From the NCBI GenBank assembly GCA_014058105.1, contig JACGCM010002194.1:248001-312000 (forward strand): 64,000 nt of DNA, in the 5' to 3' direction. This document shows, one piece after another, positions 10,750-19,658 of the stretch (position 1 is the stretch's first letter; each line of letters starts with the position of its first letter). The notes under the pieces were generated by a model that saw nothing but the letters and a program-made list of their open reading frames with translations, had not been told where the DNA came from and ran no database searches. The position numbers and the translations under genes were made by a program. The DNA is from Kingdonia uniflora. Its lineage: Eukaryota > Streptophyta > Magnoliopsida > Ranunculales > Circaeasteraceae.

Positions 10750-11054
10750 TGTGATGACCTACCGAACGCCGGCCAAATCCACCCGAGCGTTTTGAGTTCT
10801 GTCCGAATGTATATGTTCTTTATATCCAAATATAGTTATACGCCAAGTTTTGTCGCAATCGGATTCGGTTAAGGGGGCAAAAAGGGCCAGTACGCTTCGT
10901 CTCATGTTTTAACGTTTCCTTTTGGAAATTGACTATTTACTTAGTAGCTATATTAAGGAGGAACCTTGGTCCGATCCTCCCCATGATTAAAAGAGCTTTA
11001 ATGCTTGGTCATCAAGGACCCCGGCTCATGGACTATCTACAAGGGATAGTTATG
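10750..11054 (+). repeat. Lard-1 3' LTR, truncated
   Basis: It starts TGTGATGACC directly after the purine tract and matches 7461-7765 to its last base. It is then replaced abruptly at 11055 by Tat-1 3' sequence, so the rest of the LTR, and probably Tat-1 flank, were deleted together. Confidence 0.85.
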
Positions 11055-11219
11055 CAGACCGCCATATACTTCCGCATCATCATTTAATTCCCATCACTTC
11101 CCAATATCACGTAACTTCCACCCAGTCAAACTCCATCATTGCTCCATTTCAAAATTGCAATTGCACACATATTCTTTCTCAACCAAAGCCACTCGTGACT
11201 TTAGTTGTGAGGGGGCGAT
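11055..11219 (+). other. Tat-1 3' end with polypurine tract
   Basis: No gene. The last 45 bases (ctcaaccaaagccact...gagggggcgat) are nearly the same as the reverse complement of 35043-35090 next to the Tat-3 3' LTR. The tract gagggggcga ends one base before the LTR, where plus-strand DNA priming would occur. Confidence 0.75.
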
Positions 11220-11496
11220 TGTAGGGGCTTATTCCTCGACCTTACTCATAATCAAGCTCACTCAGTTCGATTTACCTCCATCTCAGGCTCACGCAATTTC
11301 AGCACATAACACTCCAGTAAAACATTCCACCCAGCCCCACGAACTACTCAAGAATGTGTATCGAGCTAAACCCAGAAAATGTTATTCAGTTAAAGATACA
11401 TGTCTCCCACGAGCTCATTAATTATCCAGTTAAACACCATTAACCACATTATTCAGAAGACATGCTCCAGCACGATAAAGAGCTATGGGAAAAGCC

Positions 11497-11504
11497 TATA
11501 TAAA
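11497..11504 (+). promoter_or_regulatory. Tat-1 LTR TATA box
   Basis: TATATAAA within agcctatataaag. The same position in the 36734-37355 LTR reads cctatataac, so the box is conserved in the family. Confidence 0.65.
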
Positions 11505-11650
11505 GAAAAAGATCCAGAAGAGACAGGGACCAGAAAAATTATTCAAATTTATTATTTACGAGATCAAAAGCATTTTTATATTCTAGAGATCACTTGTAAT
11601 TAATATATCCACCCCCAGCAATAAAAATACTGTTACAAAAATCCTACATA

Positions 11651-11691
11651 CGAGGTCGTGGTTTTTTACCTATTCAAAGATTTTCCACGCT
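11651..11691 (+). repeat. Conserved Tat LTR block with CGTGG/CCACG arms
   Basis: It starts cgaggtcgtgg and ends ttttccacgc, with a short T-rich and A-rich middle. It is repeated at 18948-18990, 34526-34570 (- strand) and 37207-37250, and is better conserved than the rest of the LTRs. It lies roughly 150 bp downstream of the TATA box, in the R/U5 region. Confidence 0.75.
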
Positions 11692-12060
11692 AAAAGCACC
11701 TGTTTTCTTTTCTTACTTTCTAGTCGAGTATTGTAATAGGTTCATTGGTATGACAGCTAATTCATATTCGTATCGAGCTACAAAATTTGGCCATTACAAT
11801 AACAGTTCATATTTATAATAGTTCGCTTATACAAACAGATTGCATATCACAGTTAACAAGTTTAATCATAAACATGATATCTAAGTAATATAAATACATC
11901 GTTCTATTTATCATCACAGTGAACAAATTTCATTTATCGTAAAAAAAATAGTATGCTAAGATCTAATACAAATGCAGGGACGGTACAACTGGAATACCCT
12001 ATTTTCACTTCTTCGAGATATGAGAGGACTGCCCTTTATCTCTCGAACTCTTTCTATTCG

Positions 12061-13145
12061 TTACTTGTATCTATAAGTGACATAAAGGTCACTACTTCCT
12101 GCTGGCGTTGTTTGTACCGCGATCGAGGTATCAGACTCTCGACCTCATCCTCTTATGACGACAATTTCCTCGATCTAGGAATAGGTTTTCACCTACAATT
12201 TCCTCTTTATCTTTGGTAAACCACATATTTTCGACCTTGGCATTCTCAGCATCAAAATCCTTCCCATATTTCATTACGAACTTCCTAAATTCGGTCTCTA
12301 CCTTCGCCAGTTCTCTTCCATAAAAATCAATGACACTTTCTATATGACGCTAATGTTCTGTTCGAGCTGCAACTTTTTCTGGTGACGGATGCTGATGCTC
12401 CTTCAACTGCATCTGCGCCTTATGTAGCCGCTGACGTGTTTCTTTTTGTAATACACCTAAATCCCTAACATTAGCTTCTACTTTCATTCGAACAGTCACT
12501 TCTTTTGACAATCGCGTCATTAAAAACATTTTTTGCTCAACATATTACGATAATAGATTTTGCAACTCCTTTAGTTTGCCCTCTAATTATTGTTAATCCC
12601 TTATTTGCTCTTTGCTCTTTTTTTATCCTAAAAAATATAATTCTCATAGCCCCCTGATCTTACATAAAGCCAAACACATCAGATAAAGGCTCTGCATTGC
12701 CCCATATAATTGATACACCAGCTCGAGCTGAACATTTTCTCGCTTCTAGACTATGACAATTACGTGCTTCTAGAGCTAAGAACATAACTTGAGTTGGGTC
12801 TGGTACTATTCATCTTTCCTTCAAAAATTATACATAAGCTTCTTTTAAACCTCGTTCACCATCTACTTCGACCTTAAAATACAATGTCAAAGCCATCAAC
12901 ATACTTTGACACCTAGACTTATCACTTGGGTCGTTAAAACAGGTCAACTCTTTTAGTTTTCGAACTAATACCTCCATTTCCTCTTCCTTTCTTAACACCT
13001 CATCCCTTTATATTTTTATCTTAGCATATCTACACTGAAGGTCATATAACTCTTTAAAGGTTTTCTCTGAATTGAATTTAAATTACTTTATCTCATATTC
13101 AGTTTTATTAACTACCTATTAAATACGGGCCACAAAATCCCTCAC
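12061..13145 (-). pseudogene. Tat-2 antisense gene, C-terminal coiled-coil region
   Basis: This long, mostly readable - strand stretch is rich in Lys, Glu and Leu heptads, such as FKELYDLQCRYAKIK, KEEEMEVLVRKLKELT and FYGRELAKVETEFRKFVMK. Near the end AVQTTPAGSSD parallels the Tat-3 tail (SQAPTAGEGSTGD at about 38820-38865). The terminal stop is at 12063-12061. In-frame stops and a shift at about 12130 break it. A cytoplasmic or nuclear coiled-coil protein is all that can be inferred. It ends about 260 bp from the Tat-1 LTR junction. Confidence 0.6.
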
Positions 13146-13599
13146 TCTACTCAACGTTCTCTCCAGTTTTTCTTAATCTTTCTATCTTCTACACAGATTA
13201 CAAATTTGTTGTTATCATACAAACATTCAAAGTGAGCATATTTCAAAGTATTAGTCAAACTTAAACAGTATAAGACCATACATTCTACAATCACATCCAA
13301 ATCAAGCGAACTGTATAAATCAAAATAGGATAGCACAGAATAATTAGAGATTCTTGTTGATTTTTACCTTAGAGGAAGGATCCAACGTATTCTCAGCTGC
13401 TACAGTTGGTTCCGTTGGTTTAACAGATACATTGGTCAGGTCATCAACATCAACCTCAACCTCCACTTCACCTTCTTTCTGTCATAAAATTGATCTCATC
13501 GTATTTACCAGATTGAGGCAGTTTTGTATCAGCTGCTGTCAATCCAAAATTATAAAAAAGATTGGACAAAGTAATCTTTTTCCACCTTCAACGCCTTGC

Positions 13600-13760
13600 A
13601 TGATCGAGACATAACATCATCATGCTCAAACAGTACTCTATACTTTTCTGTGAACTCTGCAGCTGCCTTAGCATCTGTAGATCTCTTCTCTTTCACTAGC
13701 TCGAGCTCAGCTTCGAGCTCCTTAATACGAGCCGATTAGGCATCAAAGTTCAAAGTAAGA
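13600..13760 (-). pseudogene. Tat-2 antisense gene, coiled-coil exon
   Basis: A short - strand block, RIKELEAELELVKEKRSTDA followed by AAAEFTEKYRVLFEHDDVM, forms a clear amphipathic coiled coil. It corresponds by position and character to the Tat-1 exon at 4107-3694 and the Tat-3 exon at 37377-37826. Introns probably flank it. Confidence 0.55.
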
Positions 13761-13867
13761 TCCTAAACTATTGTCTCCTCTTATCAAGACACTTCGTTGC
13801 CCCCTTCAGTAGCATCGAGAGCTGCCAGTACAAAAAATACACAAGCACAAGTTCAGAACGGCTGCTC

Positions 13868-14340
13868 TTAGACCGAATACAAGACAATTAAAGATTTTAA
13901 AACACATATCGGGAAAGTATGTTCGTGATACTCTTCATCGAGCTGCTTCGGATTGGTCCCAGCCATCAGGCAGTATTTCTTCTCTAGCTCTTTCATCTTA
14001 GCCACAGCATGAGGGTTAGTACGAGAGCTACCTTCGTCCTCATATCGTTTTCTCTTCAACAAGTTCCTTTCAGCATCTACAGGAATAACCGAACTCACTT
14101 CATGTTTATCCTCCACACCCTCAAAATTAGTTTTACGATCTCTTATTTTATGGTCACCACCCCAATAGCAGGCGTACTCTGCGGAGCTGACTTTTTCGAC
14201 TTCTGAGTAGTCCGTTTCTTGTTTCCAGGTGTAAGAGGTAGAAGACTAAGGACATCATCAAAAGTCAAGCGAGCTTTCTCCTCAGCCATAGCTCATTTCT
14301 CGTGAGTTTACAGAACTTTGGGTACTACGAAATCTACCCT
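13868..14340 (-). pseudogene. Tat-2 antisense gene, linker region
   Basis: Two overlapping readable blocks on the - strand. About 14300-14220 gives AEEKARLTFDDVLSLLPLTP then a Lys/Thr-rich run KKRTTQKSKKSAP. 14116-13868 gives MEDKHEVSSVIPVDAERNL then AKMKELEKKYCLMAGTNP. They sit between the central domain and the coiled coils, as the Ser/Gly/Lys linker does in Tat-1. No domain is recognised. Confidence 0.5.
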
Positions 14341-14525
14341 CTTATCCCTACGGATACCTAGCTCACTAAGTACCTACTTTAACTCGACCTGATCATGAGC
14401 AACACAGTCAAACAAGCTGTTAATATTAAGCATCGATAAAGGATTGGGTTCTGACAAAACAAAGGAGCAAAACATTAGTTAGCAGCTCGATGACATGATA
14501 ATGGTTAGTCAAAGATTGATCAACG

Positions 14526-15401
14526 TTATTTACTCGGGCAATAATATTTATGGTTCAGAACGAGCGCTGGTTCATTTGGAACTTGCATACAGTTACCCCC
14601 TACCCATACAAGGTGATTATTCCATGGTCTACCCGCAGATTCAAAGTAAAAAAAAATTAGCCTAGACAAATCACTATACATGTAACCACTACTTCGACCT
14701 TTGACGTATTTCCATTTATAAAACTTTAACACATCTTCAGCTTTGAACTGCTTAGCAATCCCTTCTTTTCTCTATTTATCATTCAGTGCCTCACATAGCC
14801 TCACTATTTCATATACATTCTCATTCAGCTGGACAGGGCAACACTATAATACATTTATGATCCCTTTTTGAAAGAAGGTAAGAAGAACTTTAAGGCCATA
14901 CACGACCTGATTCAAATAACATAAAAACCCATCGCTCAGGCCTGCCAACCTGAGGCTATTATAGTATGATAGATTAATATCCTCACTAATCCCTCTATTC
15001 TTTTTCTACTTCTCCAAATAAGGGACTTGGTAGTATACCTCCTCCTCCCCTTTTCCAAGGATATAGGCCCTAAACTAGCGACCTTGGTCCACCAAATAAT
15101 TTCCCTATTCTCCCTGCAATTTCTTTTTGTATTTCAAAAATTCTTTTCCTATATCTACTCCCTCTGAGTATATAATAAATAATTTATCTTTATTTTTTCT
15201 ATCCTCTTTATCTATCACTTTCTCTACTTTGCTGGTTTCCTCAACCTCTACAGTAATCTCAATACTATTTACAGTCGCTTCCATCACATTATACTCGTCG
15301 TCCCTCCCCAACGATGATGTTTCCCCTGAACTTGAAGATACTACAAGTTTACTCATGGGAATGCTAGGTTTGGAACACGTACTGGACCTACAGATACACA
15401 A
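14526..15401 (-). pseudogene. Tat-2 antisense gene, central domain
   Basis: The - strand first reads an acidic/Lys-rich segment (15401-15105, with EVEETSKVEKVIDKEDRKNK). The conserved block follows: INVL-CCPVQLNENVYEI, LCEALNDK, FKAEDVLKFYKWKYVKG, DLSRLIFFYFESAGRPWNN and a closing VGGNCMQVPNEPAL, about 14860 to 14560. The Tat-1 version at 4800-5420 is more broken. The pattern resembles the plant putative gypsy-type transposon domain often found antisense in Tat elements. That is a family-level guess based on spacing of aromatic and Asn/Glu residues; a profile search would decide. Confidence 0.55.
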
Positions 15402-15779
15402 AATATTTTATCATTATCTCTACTTTACATATTACACTCTCCATACAGTAAAAAACAACCCGACCTTTTACCTAATAAAACAAATTTTAATCTTCTTCTC
15501 CAAACAAGCTTTTTATCTTTCTACAGTCTATTCATATAACAAAGCTTATACCCTACAAAAATCTCTACCCAAGATCTTAAACCTATGTATCCCTCAACCC
15601 AAAAGGATAAACATACAACATCACATAGATTACTAGCAACAACAAATCAAACAAGGCAGAGCCATATATCACCTACTTGTACTTGAATAACAATAATCTT
15701 CCATATTACCTGAATGTCTAACCGAAAATGACCGCTCCCATCGCTTTTCCAAAAGTTTTATATCACCCGATGAAGTTTT

Positions 15780-16070
15780 TCCCCTCAGGTCACACTTAGA
15801 ACTCTAACGTTTCCTCCATTTGGAGATAGGATTTGCACCACTTTTTTCTCTCTCTACAACTGCTAAAAATTTATGAGGGAAATAGATACGAGATTTTATA
15901 CTCTCCCTCAGTTTACGGAATGATGGCTCCTTCAAGCACGTGTCAGTCACCCTTACAGTCTCTATAGGTTCATCTATTCAGTTAAAAGCATCATCATGAC
16001 TTCTGTGATAACATCTACTGTCATCACGTCTATTTCTATTATCTGTCATTAAAAAAATTTGCCACTCCAA
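15780..16070 (-). pseudogene. Tat-2 antisense gene, basic block
   Basis: Readable - strand residues (SRIYFPHKFLAVVEREKSG then ISKWRKR) at about 15910-15800 are rich in Arg and Lys and lie between the N-terminal exon and the central domain. They are placed like the Tat-1 block at 6135-5875, but similarity is weak. Stops interrupt it. Confidence 0.35.
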
Positions 16071-16386
16071 TCACCTTACTTTTATACTCTACCAAGATCG
16101 TACAACATTCCTAAAATAGTTCAATATTCAAAATTTGAAGATATTTATACAATTGTTAATATCATATAGCTGTCATCCACAATATCGGCACACGAACAGT
16201 AAAATAGAATATTTTATTTTTATTCATCTCATATCGACGCAAAAACTATGCTTCGTTCTACATATAACAGATAACACAAATATATTAATATAAAACAGAT
16301 TACTTATTTATTGTAAACTTCCATTGTTCGATCTTATAGGCTTCTGTAATTACATTTAAAGCAGCCTGGATGGTTCACCTCCCCAC

Positions 16387-16693
16387 ATGGAATTATCTCT
16401 TCTCTTGCTGCCCTTACATCCTCTTCAACAGGTTTGTCACATGCGAGCTATCAAACAATCATTTCTAGTATTGTGGTATCCAATAGAGACATACAAAACA
16501 TATTACACCAGAAAAAACAATTATACTCTGCACGCCTGCCTTTATCATCTAGTCCGATCAAATTCAATGGCCATTCCGGTAACACAGCATCATAAGGTGG
16601 TCGACGGAAATATCGCTCACAAAGTTCAACAACCTAAATATGGAACCTACTATCAGCTACATGACGAGCATGCTAAGAGCGTGTCCTCACCAT
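16387..16693 (-). pseudogene. Tat-2 antisense gene, second exon
   Basis: From ATG at 16693 the - strand reads MVRTRS, a stop, then HARHVADSRFHI and VELCERYFRRPPYDAVLPEW, followed by an aromatic-rich helix. It aligns with the Tat-1 exon at 6744-6454 (WTRS...VEVRERIFGSLGYDVELP) and the Tat-3 exon at 36374-36476. One early stop breaks it. Confidence 0.6.
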
Positions 16694-17572
16694 GATTACT
16701 CGCACTACCTCTATAGTAAACTATCCCTGCAGATGATACTAGACATAAACAGCCAAGAGTTACTACTTTATATAGTCACCAAGAAGATCTTTGAAAATCC
16801 ATATCACCCTACAGATTTGGCTGAAGGATATATTTTTCAAGAAAATTTTTTGGGCAGCAAAATATCAACAAAAAATCCAGAATATTATGACAGGTTATTC
16901 TTTTTATATTATTAAAAATCTCCTCAGATTTTCTACACACATATATAAACATGGCAACATACCAAATCAAGCAAGTCTAGTAGTAGTACCTACAGATCAA
17001 TATCAATTTTTTCCACAGTTCGAGACATTTTTCAGCCAGTTTGAATAAATAGATTATAGAAAAACCATATACCTTTACAACAACCTAGTCATATTATAAA
17101 AGTGATCTACTTCCTATCATCACATTTTCAAGCTCCTTTAATTTTTTAAACCTCGCCTATTACTACCATTTACCAATATGCACACTAAGATCTTTACAAT
17201 TTTTTTGTCCAGCTAATACCTCATGATAAATTACTATCCCCGTACTTGCCTCTTTTCAGACTTCTCATTTACAACCCAAGACTACAAGTTCGATACAAAG
17301 CATCGAGATAACAGAATGATAACATTTTATTACAAGTTTGAAAATTCCTCGTACAGGATACTTTACAGGTACAAAATGTTCCAAAAAAATCTACAAGATT
17401 ACTTTACAAAATAACATCAAGTAATAGTTTGAAATACCTCTCAGCAGTCTACGAGGAAGAAGATGCAAAACTAAAGTAACTTCTAAACTTTGATCCTATG
17501 CTGCAAGGAACATGAAATAGTGGAACTGGAAATCACAGATGAAAGATCTTCTTCATGACCAATATCTATGGT

Positions 17573-17996
17573 CTATGGAAAAAAACCTCCTCCATCATCG
17601 CCACCTCTTCCACCATAACCCCACCTCCCCCAGTATGATTTTGACAGACGAAATGCCATATTTCTTAGAAATAACCCACTTACTAGCAGGATACCGGCGA
17701 GACTCCCTCGGGTGAACTCCTGCTGCTTTATCTTCAGTTGTAACAACCTCCTCTGCCAGCAACCGAAGCCCATTTCAGCGCTCTACCTCAGATGTCAATA
17801 GATAGTGGAAATGCACCATCTGGTAATAATTATCCCCCGCATCCATTACCTCTTCATATGACATACGGTGATAGGTAGGTGACATAGGAATTGGTATCGG
17901 CAAATGCAAAGATTGGTATCCAAAATACCTGATACGCAGTTCTTCTATCTTTCTACGAATCCTAGACTCCCAAGATTGATTCCTTGTAGTAATCAT
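17573..17996 (-). pseudogene. Tat-2 antisense gene, first exon
   Basis: From ATG at 17996 the exon reads MITTRNQSWESRIRRKIEEL, RIRYFGYQSLHLPIPIPMSP and TYHRMSYEEVMDAGDNYYQM. A stop at 17775 is followed in the same frame by LRLLAEEVVTTEDKAAG and a region that is Gly/Trp-rich in another frame. Tat-3 (+ strand, 35377-35870) matches at R-(I/L)-(R/K)-YFG-QSL-(H/E)-(L/M)-P. It lies about 330 bp from the 3' LTR, so transcription of the antisense gene probably starts in or near the LTR, on the opposite strand. Confidence 0.68.
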
Positions 17997-18806
17997 ACTC
18001 TCAACATTTAGAAGATTTTAAATATAGAAATAAGAACAAATAAGAAATAGTCAGAGACGAAGACTTGGCACATCATACACAACTCAAATTTATTTTTATA
18101 CTATGATCAACATTGAAGCCGACTCTTTAAATTCCCAATGTCCGAAGGTTTTCCCATGTAAATACATTGACTAGAACCATTGGTTCTAGAAAACCCAAAA
18201 CCCACAAACAAATATTTATGAATATGCATTGGAAATGATTCCCAGATATTAACTGCAATATTGATGATACTTCTCAACCAACGCCACTCGCCTACAATGT
18301 TTCTCGTATTGTTGGCTGAGAGGGGGCGGTTGTAGTGGCTTATTCCATATCTCAGACTCATGCTTTATCTTCAACCAACATACGAACTTTTAACTTCATC
18401 AACAAAGCACATGGCACATTTATAGCACAGTCAGAATCAAGATAGCAATATCAGGAAACATTATAACACGAATTTCTCAACCAACACCACTCTCCCATGA
18501 TGCTTCTCGTGCTCTTGGTTAAGAGTCGTCTTGTAATAACTTAGTTCGCATCTCATACTCATGCTTCATCCTCGACCTCATCAACATATATGAAGCATTA
18601 CTAAGGACATATTCAGTATCCAATCATCACTATTCAACCTCAACATCAATAGTTCGAGTCAACAGATGCATCATCATCAATGAAGCCATTACAAGACAAA
18701 CAAGATCAGTCCGTTACACAATCTGGTCAAAGAATATCTAATATATATTTTGTAACGTCCATCATTAAGAATCTTAATGGTCATCAAACGGTCATATTAT
18801 AAGACC

Positions 18807-18814
18807 TATAAATA
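18807..18814 (+). promoter_or_regulatory. Tat-2 LTR TATA box
   Basis: TATAAATA within gacctataaataggacc, at the expected distance upstream of the conserved R/U5 block. Confidence 0.65.
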
Positions 18815-18947
18815 GGACCAGAGAATTCCAGATGATGGGCGAATGATATTTCACTCTAACACTCCATACTAAAATACGAAGAACACTCATTGTAATTAAC
18901 TAGTACTCTCAATAAGATTTATCTCTCTCTTTCTAAAATCTTCAAGA

Positions 18948-18990
18948 GAGGTCGTGGTTTTTAAGTTATTTAAAGGTTTTCCACGATAAA
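18948..18990 (+). repeat. Conserved Tat LTR block, Tat-2 copy
   Basis: gaggtcgtgg...ggttttccacg, matching the blocks in the other Tat LTRs although the surrounding LTR sequence is much less similar. Confidence 0.75.
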
Positions 18991-19081
18991 TTATCGTGTT
19001 ATCTATTACTTACTGTTTGTGAGCATTCTAAACACATTTGGTGTAAAGGCTAAATGCGAATCCCAAAATTAGGCTATTACA

Positions 19082-19289
19082 ATCATCATCATCATCATCG
19101 TCGTCGTTGCTGTCATCATCATCATTATCCTCACCACCAATACCCTCTAACAAAACTCGGTCCTCCTCAACGTCGAAGTCCTCATCGGGATATTCGTCTG
19201 AGGTATCATCATACGCGGTTGGTCGTGGCTTCCCACTTCGTCACTATCACTATAGTCGGATGTCAGGGGTGTTAATGGAAGAAATTTAA
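19082..19289 (-). other. CAT-repeat / Asp-rich segment of unknown origin
   Basis: Just outside the Tat-2 LTR is a (CAT)n-like stretch (19084-19137). On the - strand it reads as an Asp run, preceded by acidic residues such as DEYPDEDFDVEEDRVLLEG. This could be an acidic exon of a lost gene or of the MULE, or a plain microsatellite. No homologue was recognised. Confidence 0.35.
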
Positions 19290-19658
19290 CATTGTTGCTT
19301 GAGGCTTGAGAGAGAGAGTGAGAAAGAGAGAGAGAGATGGAGAGGTTAGAGTGTTGGACATGGGGTTATATAAGTTTTTAAGCTAACAAATATCAATTGA
19401 TACGTCTCACAGTCTCTCTCTTACCCCGAGTAACCACTCTAGACACCCAACCAAAATTACCTATTTTTTAAATTTTGCTTTTAGACCCTGCACATTTCGA
19501 GCATGTGATGTACGAGATATTTTAGGGCACATAAAACATAACACAACTTGATTCCCAATTAATTATAATTTAAAGATTGCTGGATTAAGGAAAAAAAGAA
19601 AGTTGTACAAATACAAAGTAAGCTAAAATTTGAATTTTCTTTTATACCATTTGAAACT

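Larger units (their letters stand above)
7461..11054 (+). mobile_element. Lard-1: non-coding LTR retroelement nested in Tat-1
   Basis: Two direct copies of a 305-bp sequence starting TGTGATGACC lie at 7461-7765 and 10750-11054. By eye they differ at roughly a dozen positions, mostly transitions. A purine tract ends immediately before the second copy, marking a 3' LTR start. The first copy continues past 7765 into sequence with a TATA box; the second is cut at 11054, so the 3' LTR is truncated. The roughly 3 kb interior is GC-richer than its surroundings and encodes nothing I recognise. This fits a large retrotransposon derivative moved by proteins from another element. Confidence 0.75.
1..11798 (+). 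mobile_element. Tat-1: Ty3/gypsy Tat-lineage retrotransposon, 5' part outside window
   Basis: The order RT, RNase H, a second (archaeal-type) RNase H and integrase on the + strand is diagnostic of the Tat lineage of plant Ty3/gypsy elements. An antisense gene follows on the - strand, then a polypurine tract and a 3' LTR at 11220-11798. The 5' LTR, gag and protease lie left of the window. A different LTR element (7461-11054) sits inside, and the antisense gene's first exon is lost around it. Many stops and frameshifts show the copy is dead. Confidence 0.88.
11220..11798 (+). repeat. Tat-1 3' LTR
   Basis: It runs from TGTAGGGGC to ...GGCCATTACA, with TG...CA termini, 579 bp. It has a TATA box TATATAAA at 11497-11504 and the conserved downstream block at 11651-11691. 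The same LTR family occurs at 34420-35042 (-) and 36734-37355 (+), and a diverged form at 18331-19081. The matching 5' LTR lies outside the window. Confidence 0.85.
11799..19081 (+). mobile_element. Tat-2: Tat-lineage element, only antisense gene and 3' LTR left
   Basis: The - strand carries a copy of the Tat antisense gene from 17996 down to a stop at 12061. The + strand 3' LTR at 18331-19081 follows a polypurine tract (agagggggcggt). No gag or pol of this copy is present; Tat-1's 3' LTR directly abuts its interior at 11799. This is consistent with Tat-1 having inserted into Tat-2. The LTR and exons differ clearly from those of Tat-1 and Tat-3, so it is another subfamily. Confidence 0.8.
18331..19081 (+). 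repeat. Tat-2 3' LTR
   Basis: It runs from TGTAGTGGC to ...GGCTATTACA, 751 bp, preceded by the purine tract agagggggcggt. A TATA box, TATAAATA, lies at 18807-18814 and the conserved downstream block at 18948-18990. It is longer than the Tat-1 LTR and diverged from it. Part of the upstream half appears duplicated: the ctcaaccaa-cgccactcgcc...gagggggcg start motif near 18275-18340 recurs in decayed form near 18477-18540. Confidence 0.8.

Noticed and set aside
15127..15636. 169-codon + strand open frame, the longest in Tat-2
   Set aside because: Low-complexity Ser/Thr/Leu/Ile translation that mirrors the acidic, Lys-rich exon on the - strand; treated as its shadow.
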